A stretch of DNA of 64,000 bases, taken from positions 62,001 through 126,000 of the forward strand of contig NW_026893843.1 in assembly GCF_032452875.1 (NCBI RefSeq), in the 5' to 3' direction. Source of the stretch: Bos javanicus (lineage: Eukaryota; Chordata; Mammalia; Artiodactyla; Bovidae). The position numbers and the translations under genes are program-made. Below the pieces are notes generated by a model. The model had not been told where the DNA came from and searched no databases. It saw nothing but the letters and a program-made list of their open reading frames with translations. Shown piece after piece: positions 45,867-58,022 of this stretch (the stretch's first letter is position 1; the number at the start of each line of letters is the position of its first letter).

Positions 45867-46240
45867 CAGCTCAGTTCAGTTCAGTCACTCAGTAGTGCCC
45901 AACTCTGTGAGACCATGGACTGCAGCACACCAGGCCTCCCTGTCCATCGCCAACTCCCAGGGCTTACCCAAACTCATGTCCATTGAGACAGCATCTCTAA
46001 TTTTCTTGAAGAAATATCTAGTCTTTCCCATTCTATTGTTTTCCTCTATTTCTTTGCACTGATCATTAAGGAAGGCTTTCTTATCACTCCTTGCTATTTT
46101 TTTTAACTCTGCCTTCAAATTGGTATATCTTTCCTTTTCTCCTTTGCTTTTTCCATCTCTTCTTTTCACAGCTAATTTGTAAGGCCTCCTCAGACAGCCA
46201 TTTTGCTTTTTTGCATTTCTTTTTCTTGGAGATGATCCAT
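45867..46240 (-). mobile_element. BovB LINE with internal deletion
   Basis: An antisense copy. The 3' tail part (45,867-45,988) is joined directly to the linker region upstream of RT (45,989-46,235), so the whole RT core is missing. Frame 45,885-46,169 shows the fusion: linker residues, then IRDAVSMDMSLGKP from the tail. TTGTAGTT on both sides (about 45,860 and 46,242) is the target-site duplication. Unit A near 36,330 shows the empty site. Confidence 0.88.
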
Positions 46241-46614
46241 TGTAGTTAGTATATGGAAATGAGTATACACATAATTATATTTTGTTCATATGATTTAAAA
46301 TCATTGGAGTCAACTGGTTAGGACTTCTCATACATCATACATCACAAACAAATCTCCTATAAAACTATCAGTCTTCAGTCTTGAGAGTAGCTGAAGACAA
46401 TTCATGAGAAGGGGTCTGTGTGTGTGTATGTACATGTTTGGGTCTAAATTTGTAGTTTTCTTATCTGATCTATATTACTGGTGTCTGCCTCCTACAAACT
46501 TCATTTTACAATTAAGTATTTTACATTATAAATCATTGTGACAACTGATGAAGCATAGTATGCATTATTTTAAGGACTTATTAAGACTGTCTTTTTTAAA
46601 AATAATATTTATTG
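46241..46614. other. End of unit B
   Basis: Homologous to 36,340-36,715. No gene. Confidence 0.65.
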
Positions 46615-48134
46615 GGGGCGGTCCTAAAATGGTGGAGAAATAGGATGGGGAGACCACTTTCTCCTCCACAAATTCCTCAAAAGATCATTTAAACGCTGAG
46701 CAAATTCCACAAAACAACTTCTGAATGCTGGTGGAGGACATCAGGCACCTGGAAAGGCATCCCATTCTCTTCAAAAGGAGGTAGGACAAAATATAAAATA
46801 TAAAAAGAGACAAGAGAGTTAGGGACAGAGACCCATCCCGGGGAGGGAGCTGTGAAGGAGAAGAAGTTTCCAAACACCAGGAAATCCTCTCACTGGTGGG
46901 TCTGTGGGGAGCTTTGGAATCTCAGAGGGCAACATAACTGGGAGGAGGGGTGCAAAAAAGAATCCACAGATTACCTGCCTAGTCACGACTCCCAGCGGAG
47001 AAGTAGCCCAGATGCTTGAGTCCACCAGCAGCTAGCAGGGTTGAATGGGGAGGCATTTTGCATTGCTTAGGGCAGGGACAGGGCCTGAATGCCCTGAGGA
47101 CAATCTGAGGGAGCAAATGTGAGATAGCAACCCAAAATGTGGGATAACAAAGGATTGACGGAACACCAGAGGAGAGCTAGCCAGCTGGGGACTGGCCCCT
47201 CCCCCAAGCCCCTTCCCTCCCCCACCCCTGCTAAAGGCTGAGAGCCAGGCGGGCAACAGCCAGAGCCTGAAGGCGAGGGGCTATCTCAACCACAGAGATG
47301 GCATCCTCCACCAAACTGTGAGCAGTCTCCCAATTACTAACCAAGTCTTCCTGGGATCCTGGACGGTTGACATCCACCAAGCGGGTTGCAGTCAGAGATC
47401 AGCTCCCCAGAGGAGACACATGGCACACCTGAGGCAGTGCTTTTGCTGCACACCCAGGAAACCAAAGGTCTGGGACCGGGAAGGTGATAAGAGGCACTGC
47501 CCAGCTGGGAGAGTGCACTCTCCAAGCACCTGGTCGCCTGAGCTGCTCGGACCTGGGAAGGGCACAAAATGCAGGCCCAACGGAGTATGTGCCTTTGTGG
47601 AGTATGCAAAAACCTGAACCTGAGTGGCTTAGACCTAGGAAGTGCACGCACCCCAGGACCCACTTTAGACAGTTCCCCTGCAGAACAACCTGGAGCCTGA
47701 GCACTGTAGACCAGGAAAGGACACATTCCATGAGCAGGGGCAAACCCAGTGTGGCCCAGACGCTGTGAGCACTCCCCACACACGCCAGTGATATTTCTTT
47801 GCAGTGTTCTTCCCTTCCCACAGCACAACTGAACAAGTTAGCCTAAATGAATGACCACTTTCGCCCCCTTGTGACAGGGCAGAAATTAGACACTGAAGAG
47901 ACTTGGAAACAGAGGAAGCCAAAATAAACAAAGAAGACAGAACTGCTCTGGAAGTGACAGATCCAACAGATTAAAACCCCGTAGTTAGCACTAACCACAT
48001 TGCAAGGTGCCTATAGACCATGAGAAGAAGTATAAGCTAAAACAAGGAACTATCTGAAATTGAACTGACCCCATACTGCCCTCAACAGCTCCAAAGAAAT
48101 TCCTAGATATATTTCACTATTAACATTTTTTATT

Positions 48135-48928
48135 TTTTTTAATTTTTAAGTTTTTTATTATTCCTTTAATTTTCATTTATTTTTTATTTTTTAAATTTTA
48201 TTTTATTTTTAAACTTTACATAATTGTATTAGTTTTGCCAAATATCAAAATGAATCTGCCACAGGTATACATGTGTTTCCCATCCTGAACCCTCCTCCCT
48301 CCTCTCTCCCCATATCATCCCTCTGGGTCCTCCCAGTGCACTAGCCCCAAGCATCCAGCATCGTGCATCGAACCTGGACTGGCATCTCATTTCATACATG
48401 ATATTTTACGTGTTTCATTGCCATTCTCCCAAATCTTCCCACCCTTTCCCTCTCCCACAGAGTCCATAAGACTGTTCTATACATCAGTGTCTCTTTTGCT
48501 GTCTCGTACACAGGGTTATTGTTACCATCTTTCTAAATTCCATATATATGCGTTAGTATACTGTATTGGTGTTTTTCCTTCTGGCTTACTTCACTCTGTA
48601 TAATAGGCTCCAGTTTCATCCACCTCATTAGGACTGATTCAAATGTATTCTTTTTAATGGCTGAGTAATACTCCATTGTGTCTATGTACCATAGCTTTCT
48701 TATCCATTCATCTCCTGATGGACATCTAGGTTGCTTCCATGTCCTGGCTATTATAAACAGTGCTGCGATGAACATTGGGGTACATGTGTCTCTTTCCCTT
48801 CTGGTTTCCTCAGTGTGTATGGGAATGCAAACTAGTACAGCCACTATGGAGAACAGTGTGGAGATTCCTTAAAAAACTGGAAATAGAACTGCCTTATGAT
48901 CCAGCAATCCCACTGCTGGGCATAATTT
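48135..48928. mobile_element. 5'-inverted (twin-primed) L1 fragment inside the L1 5' UTR
   Basis: 48,135-48,815 is an L1 3' UTR and ORF2 end in antisense. The minus-strand frame 48,844-48,533 includes YYSAIKKNTFESVLMRWMKL. At about 48,816 it switches to sense ORF2 sequence (GGGAATGCAAACTAGTACAG to CCCACTGCTGGGCAT, ending 48,928). A head inverted relative to the tail is the usual mark of twin priming during L1 insertion. Confidence 0.85.
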
Positions 48929-50076
48929 TCATTTTTATAACCTACTATTACCTTGCAAAAAAAAAAGACCTCATTTTTAAAGCAAATTTCATATATATAT
49001 ATATTTTATAATTTTTGTGATTTTGTTTTGTTAATATTGTATTTTTGAGAGTCTAACCTCTACTCTAGATTTTTAATCTTTGCTTTTTGGTATTTGTTAT
49101 CAATTTTGTACCTTTAAGAATCCAATCTTCAGTGTCCATTTTTACTTAGGAGTGTGACTGCTGGCTTAATTGCTCTCTCCCCCTTTTGATTCACCTTTTT
49201 CTCCCCCAGGTCACCTCTATCTCCTCCCTCCCCCTTCTCTTCTCTACCCAACTCTATGAATCTGTTTGGGTAGTCAGGGCTACGGAGAACACTTAGGAAA
49301 TGGATTGCTGGCAAGATCTGTCTCTCTCCTTTTGACTTCCCCTCTTCTCCTTCTGGTCACCTCTATCTCCTTCTTCCCTCTTCTCTTCTCCATGTTACTC
49401 TGTGAACCTCTCTGGGTGTCCCTCACTGTGGAGAATCTTTTCACCATTAACCTAGATGTTTTATCATTGGTGCTGTATGGATGGAGAAGTCTTGAGACAA
49501 CTGTAAGAATAAGACTGAAAGCCAGAGGCAGGAGGCTTAAATCCAAAACTTGAAACTCCAGAAAACTCCAGACTCCAAGAAACACTAATAAACAAGAGCT
49601 CATCCAAAAGCCTCCATACCTACAATGAAACCAAGCTCCACCCAAGAGCCAACAAGTTTCAGAGCAAGACATACCAAACTAACTCTCCAACAATGCAGGA
49701 ACATAACCCTGAGCATTTAGATAAAAGCAGCCAAAAGTCACACCAAACCCACAGACACCTCAAAACTCACTACTGGAAACTTCATTGCACTCTAGAGAGA
49801 ATAGATCCCACTCCACCCACAAGAACACTGACACAAGCGTCCCTAACCAGAAAACCTTGACAAGCCACTCGTCCAACCCCACCCACAGGGAGGAACCTCC
49901 ACAATAAAAAGGAACCACAAACTTCCAGCATACAGAAAGGCCACCCCAAACACAGCAATCTAAACATGATAAAAAGGCAAAGAAATATTCAGCAAGTAAA
50001 GAAACATGATAAATGCCCACCAAACCAAACAAAAGAGGAGGAGACAGGGAGTCTACCTGAAAAATAATTCAGAATA

Positions 50077-52072
50077 ATGATAGTACAAATGATCCAAAAT
50101 CTTAAAAATAAAATGGAGTTGCAGATAAATAGTCTAGGGACAAGGATTGAGAAGATGCAAGAAATGTTTAACAAGGACCTAGAAAAAATAAAAAAGAGTC
50201 AATCAATAATGAATAATGGAATAAATGAGATCAAAAACACTCTGAAGGGAACCAACAGTAGAATAACTGAGTCAGAAGATAGGATAAGTGAGGTAGAAGA
50301 TAGAGTGATGGAAATAAATGAAGCAGAGAGGAAAAAAAAAAAAAAGAATTAAAAGAAATGAGGACAACCTCAGAGACTTCTGGGACAATGTCAAATGCCC
50401 CAACATTCGAATCATAGGCATTGCAGAAGAAGAAGACAAAAAGAAAGGCCATGAGAAAATATTTGAGATAATAGTTGAAAACTTTCTAAAATGGGGAAGG
50501 AAATAGCGATGCAAGTCCAAGAAACCCAGAGAGTCCCAAACAAGATAAACCCAAGGTGAAACAGCACAAGACATATATTAATCAAACTGACAAAGATCAA
50601 ACACAAAATTCAGTTCAGTTGCTCAGTCGTGTCCAACTCTTTGCGATCCCATGAATCTCAGCACGCCAGGCCTCCCTGTCCATCAGCATCTCCTGGAGTT
50701 CACTCAGACTCACGTCCATCGAGTCAGTGATGCCATCCAGCCATCTCATCCTCTGTCATCCCCTTCTCTTCCTGCCCCTATCCCTCCCAGCATCAGAGTG
50801 TTTTCCAATGAGTCAACTCTTCACATGAGGTGGCCAAAGTACTGGAGTTTCAGCTTTAGCATCATTCCTTCCAAAGAAATCTCAGGGCTGATCTTCAGAG
50901 TGGACTGGTTGGATCTCCTTGCGGTCCAAGGGACTCTCAAGAGTCTTCTCCAACACCACACTTCAAAAGCATCGATTATTCGGTGCTCGGCTTTCTTCAC
51001 AGTCCAACTCACACATCCATACATGACCACAGGAAAAACCACAGCCTTGACTAGACGCATCTTTGTTGGCAAAGTAATGTCTCTGCTTTTGAATATGCTA
51101 TCTAGGTTGCTCATAACTTTTCTTCCAAGAAGTAAGCGTCTTTTAATTTCATGGCTGCAGTCACCATCTGCAGTGATTTTGGAGTCAAAAAAATAAAGTC
51201 TGACACTGTTTCCACTGTTTCCCCATCTGTTTCCCATGAAGTGATGGGACCAGATGCCATGATCTTCGTTTTCTGAATGTTGAGTTTTAAGCCAACTTTT
51301 TCACTCTCCACTTTTACTTTCATCAAGAGGCTTTTGAGTTCCTTTTCACTTTCTGCCATAAGGGTGGTGTCATCTGCATATCTGAGGTTATTGATATTTC
51401 TCCCAGCAATCTTGATTCCAGCTTGAGCTTCTTCCAGCCCAGCGTTTCTCATGATGTACTCTGCATATAAGTTAAATAAGCAGGGTGACAATATACAGCC
51501 TTGATGAACTCCTTTTCCTATTTGGAACCAGTCTGTTGTTCCATGTCCAATTCTAACTGTTGCTTCCTGACCTGCATACAGGTTTTTCAAGAGGCAGGTC
51601 AGGTGGTTTGGTATTCCCATCTCTTTCAGAATTTTCCACAGTTTATTGTGATCCACACAGTCAAAGGCTTTGGCATAGTCAATAAAGCAGAAATAGATGT
51701 TTTTTCTGGAACTCTCTTGCTTTTTCGATGATCCAGCGGATGTTTGCAATTTTTCTCTGGTTCCTCTGCCTTTTCTAAAACCACAAAGAACAAATATTAA
51801 AAGCAGCAAGGGAAAAACAACAAATGACATACAAGGGGGTTTCCATAAGGATAGCAACTGATCTTTCAATAGAAACTCTTCAGGCCAGAAGGGAATGGCA
51901 GGACATAATTAAAGTGATGAAAGAGAAAAATCTACAACCCAGATTACTGCACCCAGCAAGGATCTCATTCAAATATAAAGGAGAAATCAAAAGCTTTACA
52001 GACAAGCAAAAACTGAGAGAATACAGCACCACCAAACCAGCTCTTCAACAAATGCTAAAGAATCTTCTCTAG
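50077..52072 (+). pseudogene. L1 ORF1 remnant (RNA-binding chaperone), split by BovB
   Basis: ORF1 protein binds L1 RNA and forms the ribonucleoprotein. The N-terminal piece (50,077-50,352) is a coiled coil rich in I/L/E/K, ending at a poly-A run that shifts the frame. The RRM-like middle piece (50,318-50,506) includes NIRIIGIAEEEDKKKG. A BovB then interrupts, and the C-terminal domain follows at about 51,785-52,072 (ETLQARREWQDIIKVMKEKN to LQQMLKNLL, stop at 52,070). It is broken by a frameshift, at least one stop and the insertion. Confidence 0.85.
50608..51780 (-). mobile_element. BovB LINE inserted in L1 ORF1
   Basis: An antisense BovB, 1.17 kb, tail at left, 5'-truncated at the GFRKGRGTR region. 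RT motifs FIDYAKAFDCVDH and YADD are in frame 51,869-51,111. ACACAAA / CCACAAA at the edges suggests a short target-site duplication. L1 ORF1 reading resumes in register just after it. Confidence 0.94.
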
Positions 52073-53507
52073 ACAGGAAACACACAAAAGGTTTATAAAC
52101 TCGAATCAAAAACAACAAAGTAAATGGCAATGGGATCATTCTCATCAATAATTACCTTAAATGTAAATAGGTTGAATGTTCCAACCAAAAGACAAAGATT
52201 GGCTGAATGGCTACAAACACAAGACCCCTATATATGCTGTCTAAAAAAGACCCACCTCAAACATACAGACTGAAAGTGAAGAGCTGGAAAAGATATTTCA
52301 TGCAAATGGAGACCAAAAGAAAGAAGGAATAGCAATACTCATATCAGATAAAATAGACTTTGAAATAAAGGCTGTGAAAAGAGACAAAGAAGGGCACTAT
52401 ATAATGATCAAAGGATCAATCCAAGAAGAAGATATAACAATTATAAATATATATGCACCCAACATAGGAGCACTGCAATATATAAAGCAAATGCTAACAA
52501 GCATGAAAGGGGAAATTAAGAGTAACACAATCATACTGGGAGATTTTAATACTGCACTCACACCTATGGATAGATCAAACAAATAGAAAATTACCAAGGA
52601 ATCACAAACTTTAAATGATACAATGGACCAGTCAGACCTAATTGATATCTATACGACATTTACCCCAAAACAATGATTTTCACCTTCTTCTCAAGTGCAC
52701 ACGGAACATTCTTCAGGATACATAATATCCTGGGTCATAAATCTAGCCTTGGTAAATTAAAAAAAAAAAAAAGAAAAGAAAGAAAGAAATCATTCCAAGC
52801 ATTCCTTCTGATAACAATGTGGTAAGATTAGCTGTCCACTACAGGGAAAAAAAAAATTAAAAATAAAAACATATGGAGGTTAAACAACACACTTCTGAAT
52901 AACCAACAAATCACAGAAGAAATCAAAATATGTAAGGAAACGAATGTAAATGAAAACACAACAACACAAAACTTATGGAATTTAGTAAAAGAAGTGCTAA
53001 GGGAAAGGTTCAAAGCAATACAAGCTTATCTCAAGAAATAAGAGAAAAATCAAATAAATAACCTAACTCTACACCTAAAGCAACTAGAAAAAGAAGAATT
53101 GAAGAATCCCAGGGTTAGTTGAAGGAAAAGAATCATAAAAATTAGGGTAGAAATAAATGAAAAAGAAACAAAGGAGACCACAGCACAAATCAACAAAACT
53201 AAAAGCTGGTTCTTTGAGAAGATAAATAAAATAGACAAATCATTAGCCAGAGTCATCAAGAAAAAAAGGGAGAAGAATCAAATGAACAAAATTAGAAATG
53301 AAAATGAGAAATAACAACAGATAACACAGGAATACAAAGGATCAAGTATCATAAGAGACTACTATCAGCAACTGTATGCCAATAAAATGGACAACTTGGA
53401 AGAAATGGACAAATTCTTAGAAAAGTATAACTTTCCAAAACTGAATCAAGAAGATTGAAGATCTTAATAGACCAGTCACAAGCACAAAAAAAGAAACTGT
53501 AATCAGA

Positions 53508-53754
53508 GTCGCCAGTCCAGGTTCAATGCACGATACTGGATGCTTGGGGCTGGTGCACTGGAATGACCCAGAGGGATGGTATGGGGAGGGAGGAGGGAGG
53601 AGGGAGGAGGGTTCAGGATGGGGAACACATGTATATCTGTGGCAGACTCATGTTGATATATGGCAAAACCAATTCAATATTGTAAGTTAAAAAATAAAAT
53701 AGAATTAAGAAAATAAAATTAAATTTAAAAAAAAGAAAAAGAAAAGAAAAGAAA
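53508..53754 (+). mobile_element. L1 3' UTR stub inside L1 ORF2
   Basis: Contains GATACTGGATGCTTGGGGCT, a (GGGAGGA)n-like purine run, and an A-rich tail with AAAGAAAAGAAAAG. It is a severely truncated L1 copy in the linker between the ORF2 endonuclease and RT. ORF2 sequence resumes at TTTGCAACAAAAGCCCAGG. Confidence 0.88.
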
Positions 53755-54665
53755 ATTTGCAACAAAAGCCCAGGACCAGACGGTTTCACAGCTGAATTCT
53801 ACCAAAAATTTAAAGAAGAGCTAACACCTATCCTACTCAAACTCTTCCAGAAAATTGCAGAGGAAGGTAAACTTCCAAACTTATTCTCTGAGGGCACCAT
53901 CACACTAATACCAAAACCAGATAAAGATGCCACAAAAAAAGAAAACTACAGGTTAATATCACTGATGAACATAGATGCAAAAATCCTTAACAAAATTCTA
54001 GCAAACAGAATCCAACAACATATTAAAAAGATCATACATCATGACCAAGTGGGTTTTATCCCAGGAATGCAAGGATTCTTCAACATTCGCAAATCAATCA
54101 ATATGATACACCACAGTAACAAACTGAATGATAAAAACCAAATAGATGCAGAGAAAGCCTTTGACAAAATTCAATATCCATTTATGATAAAAACCCTCCA
54201 GAAGGCAGGCATAGAAGGAACATACCTCAACATAAGAAAAGCCATATATGATAAACCCACAGCAAACATTATCCTCAATGGTGAAAAATTGAAAGCATTT
54301 CCCCTAAAGTCAGGAACAAGACAAGGGTGCCCACTTTCACCACTACTATTCAACATACTTTTGGAAGTTTTAGCCACAGCAGTCAGAGAAGAAAAAGAAA
54401 TAAAAGGAATCCAGATTGGAAAAGAAGAAGTAAAACACTTACTGTTTGAGGATGACATGATCCTCTACATAGAAAACCCTGAAGACTCCACCAGAAAATT
54501 ACTAGAGCTAATCAATGAATATAGTAAAGTTTCAGGATACGAAATAAACACACAGAAACTCCTTGCATTCCTATACACTAATAATGAGAGGACAGAAAAG
54601 GAAATTAAGGAAACAATTCCATTCACCATTGCAATGAAAAGAATAAAATAGAAATAAATCTACCT

Positions 54666-56034
54666 CAGCAGTGGTCACAGGACGGGAAAGGGTCAGTTTT
54701 CATTTCAATCCCAAAGAAAGGCAATGCCAAAAATGTTCAAACTACCAAACAAGTGCACTCATCTCACACGCTAATAAAGTAATGCTTAAAATTTTCCAAG
54801 CCAGGCTTCAGCAACATGTGAACTGTGAGCTTCCAGATGTTCAAGCTGGTTTTAGAAAAGGCAGAGGAACAGAGATCAAATTGCCAACATCTGCTGGATC
54901 ATGGAAAAAGCAAGGGAGTTCCAGAAAAACATCTATTTCTGCTTTATAGACTATGCCAAAGCCTTTGACTGTATGGATCACAATAAACTGTGGAAAATTC
55001 TGAAAGAGATGGGAATATTGGACCACTTGACCTGCCTCTTGAGAAATTTGTATGAAGGTCAAGAAGCAACAGTTAGAACTGGACATGGAACAACAGACTG
55101 GTTCCAAATAGGAAAAGGAGGATGTCAAGGCTGTATATTGTCACCCTGCTTACTTAACTTATATGCAGAGTACATCATGAGAAACGCTGGGCTGGAGGAA
55201 GCACAAACTGGAATCAAGATTGCTGGGAGAAATACCAATAACCTCAGATATGCAGATGACACCACCCTTATGGCAGAAAGTGAAGAGGAACTAAAGAGCC
55301 TCTTGATGAAAGTGAAAGAGGAGAGTGAAAAAGTTGGCTTAAAACTCAACATTCATAAAACTAATATCATTGCATCCGGCCCGACTACTTCATCGCAAAT
55401 AGATGGGGAAACAGTGGAAACAGTGGCTGATTTTATTTTTTGGGGGGGATCCAAAATCACTGCAGATGGTGATTGCAGCCATGAACTTAAAAGACACTTA
55501 CTCCTTGGAAGGAAAGTTATGACCAATCTAGATAGCATATTGAAAAGCAGAGACATTACTTTGCCAACCAAGGCCCATGTAGTCAAGGCTATGGTTTTTC
55601 CGGTGGTCATGTGTGGATGTGAAAGTTGGACTATAAAGAAAATTGAGTACGGAAGAATTAATGATTTTGAACTATCATGTTGGAGAAGACTCTTGAGAGA
55701 CCCTTGGGCTGCAAGGAGATCCAACCAGTCCATCCTGAAGAATGTAAGTCCCGGGTGTTCATTGAAAAGACTGACATTGAAGCTGAAACTCCAATACTTT
55801 GGTCACCTGATGCGAAGAGCTGATTCATTGGGAAATCCCTGATGCTGGAAAAGATTGAGGGCAGGAGAAGAAGGGGACGACAGAGGGTGAGACGGTTGGA
55901 TGGCATCACCAACTCAATGGACAGGGGTTTTGGTGGAATCCAGGAGTTGGTGATGACAGGGAGGCCTGGTGTGCTGTGGTTCATGTGGTCTCAAAGAGTC
56001 AGACATGAATGAGTGACTGAACTGAACTGAACTG
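54666..56034 (+). mobile_element. BovB LINE inserted in L1 ORF2, exact target-site duplication
   Basis: A sense BovB, 1.37 kb, 5'-truncated at CAGCAGTGGTCACAGG. Frame 54,901-55,842 (313 codons) holds RT motif A (FIDYAKAFDCMDH), GGCQGCILSPCLLNL and YADD. A run of seven Gs near 55,442 adds sequence in the C-terminal part. AAATCTACCT at 54,656-54,665 and 56,035-56,044 is an exact 10 bp duplication. Confidence 0.96.
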
Positions 56035-57947
56035 AAATCTACCTAAAGAAACAAAAGGCATATATAGAAAACTATAAAACACTGATGAAAGAAATCAAAG
56101 ACAAAACAAATAAATGGAGAAATATGCCATGTTTATGGATTGGAAGAATCAGTATAGTGAAAATGAGTATACCACCCAAAGCAATCTATAGATTCAATAA
56201 TGCAATCCCTATCAGGCTACCAACGGTATTTTTCACAGAACTAGAAGAAATAATTTCACAATTTGTATGGAAATACAAAAAACCTTGAATAGCCAAAGCA
56301 ATCTTGAGAAAGAAGAATGGAATGGGAGGAATCAACCTGCCTGTCTTCAACTATATTACAAGCTACAGTCATCAAGACAGTATAGTATTGACACAAAGAC
56401 AGGAAAGCATAGATCAATGGAACAAAATTGGAAGCCCAGAGATTAATCCAGGCACCTGTGGAAACCTTATCTTTGACAAAGGAAGCAAGACTATACAATG
56501 GAGAAAAGATAATCTCTTTAAGAAATGGTGCTGGGAAAACTTGTCAACCACTTGTAAAAGAATGAAACTAGAACACTTTCTAATGCCATACACAAAAATA
56601 AACTCAAAATGGATTAAAGATCTAAATGTAAGGCCAGAAACTGTAAAACTCCTAGAGGGATACATAGGCAAACACTCTTTGACATACCTCACAGAAGGAT
56701 CCTCTATGATCCACCTCCCAGAGTAATGGAAATAAAAGCAAAAATAAACAAATGGGGCCTAATTAAACTTAAAGGCTTTTGCATAATGAAGGAAACTATA
56801 AGCAAGGTGCAAAGACAGCCTTCAGAATGGGAGAAAATAATAGCAAACGAAGCAACTGACAAAGAATTAATCTCAAAAATATACAAGCAGCTCCTGCAGC
56901 TCAATTCCAGAAAAATAAATGACCCAATCAAAAAATGGGCCAAAGAACTAAACAGACATTTCTCCAAAGAAGACATACAGATGGCTAAAAAACACATGAA
57001 AAGATGCTCAACATCAACTCATTATCAGAGAAATGCAAATCAAAACCACAATGAGGTACCATCTCACACCAGTCAGAATGGCTGTGATCCAAAAGTCTAC
57101 AAACAATAAATGCTGGAGAGGGCGTGGAGAAAAGCGAACCCTCTTACACTGTTGGTGGGAATGCAAACTAGTACAACCACTATGGAGAACAGTGTGGAGA
57201 TTCCTTAAAAAAAAAACAAAAAAAAGGGGGAAAGAGAACTGCCATAGGACCCAGCAATCCCACTGCTGGGCATACACACTGAGGAAACCAGAACTGAAAG
57301 AGACACATGTACCCCAGTGTTCATCGCAGCACTGTTTAGTATAGCCAGGACATGGATGCAATCTAGATGTCCCTCAGCAGATGAAAGGATAAGAAAGCAG
57401 TGGTACATATACACAATGGAATATTATTCAGCTATTAAAAAGAATACATTTGAATCAGTTCTAATGAGCTGATGAAACTGGAGCCTATTATACAGAGTGA
57501 AGTAAGTCAAAAAGAATAACACCAATACAGTATATTAAACATATATATGGAATTTAGAAAGATGGTAACGATGACCCTGTATGCAAGATAGCAAAAGAGA
57601 CACAGATGTAAAGAATAGACTTTTGGACTCTATGGGAGAAAGCCAAGGTGGGATGATTTGGGAGAACAGCATTGAATCATGTATATTATCATATGTGAAA
57701 TAGATTACCAGTCCAGGTTCGAGGCATGAAACAGGGTGTTCAGGGCTGGTGCACTGGGATAACCATGAGGGATGCGATGGGTAGGGAGGTGGGAGGGGTG
57801 TTCAGGATGGGGAACACATGTCCACCCATGGCTGACTCATGTTAATGTATGGTAAAAACCACTACAATATTGTAAAGTAATTAGCCTCCAATTAAAATAA
57901 ATAAATTTAAAAAAAGAAGAAAAGCTTCTGGTCAAGTGAAATACTTA

Positions 57948-58022
57948 CCAGCCCACCAGCCCCCTCCGTCCATGGGATTTTCCAGCCAAGAGTACTGGAG
58001 TGGGTTGCCATTGCCTTCTCTG
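57948..58022 (-). mobile_element. BovA SINE fragment
   Basis: Antisense core only (CCCCTCCGTCCATGGGATTT, then GTTGCCATTGCCTTCTC). Confidence 0.8.

Larger units (their letters stand above)
37800..46600. repeat. Tandem segmental duplication, unit B
   Basis: Second copy of the unit at 28,030-36,720, in the same orientation. The right end is cut by the L1 starting near 46,615. Unit A continues without it (36,700 onward), so A shows the state before that L1 inserted. Confidence 0.8.
52124..57560 (+). pseudogene. L1 ORF2 remnant (endonuclease/reverse transcriptase)
   Basis: In intact L1 this protein nicks DNA and reverse transcribes L1 RNA. The start reads MAMGSFSSIITLNVNRLN, the usual ORF2 N-terminus. 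The endonuclease region (52,124-52,800) is broken by stops. 52,374-52,586 includes INIYAPN and ILGDFNTAL. RT is best seen at 53,965-54,651, with DAEKAFDKIQ (motif A), SGTRQGCPLSPLLFNILLEV and LLFEDDMILYIENP. The usual F/YADD has become FEDD, an Ala to Glu change next to the catalytic aspartates. After a BovB, the C-terminal part runs at 56,085-57,109 and beyond, with W-rich segments such as WRKDNLFKKWCWENLSTTCK. Stops, frameshifts and two insertions show it is dead. Confidence 0.88.
46615..57925 (+). mobile_element. Near full-length ruminant L1 with nested insertions
   Basis: Starts at GGGGGCGGTCCTAAAATGG, a typical L1 5' start, and ends with an A-rich tail near 57,925. After removing four nested pieces (48,135-48,928; 50,608-51,780; 53,508-53,754; 54,666-56,034) about 7.7 kb remains, close to full length for the ruminant L1. 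Parts in order are a long GC-richer 5' UTR with internal promoter function in intact copies (46,615-50,076), ORF1 (50,077-52,072), ORF2 (about 52,124-57,560) and the 3' UTR. Open frames at 47,318-47,836 lie in the 5' UTR and are not host genes. The element is inactive. Confidence 0.92.

Noticed and set aside
47318..47836. Overlapping GC-rich open frames on both strands
   Set aside because: They lie in the L1 5' UTR, with no codon pattern or domain. Overlap on both strands is expected by chance in GC-richer sequence.
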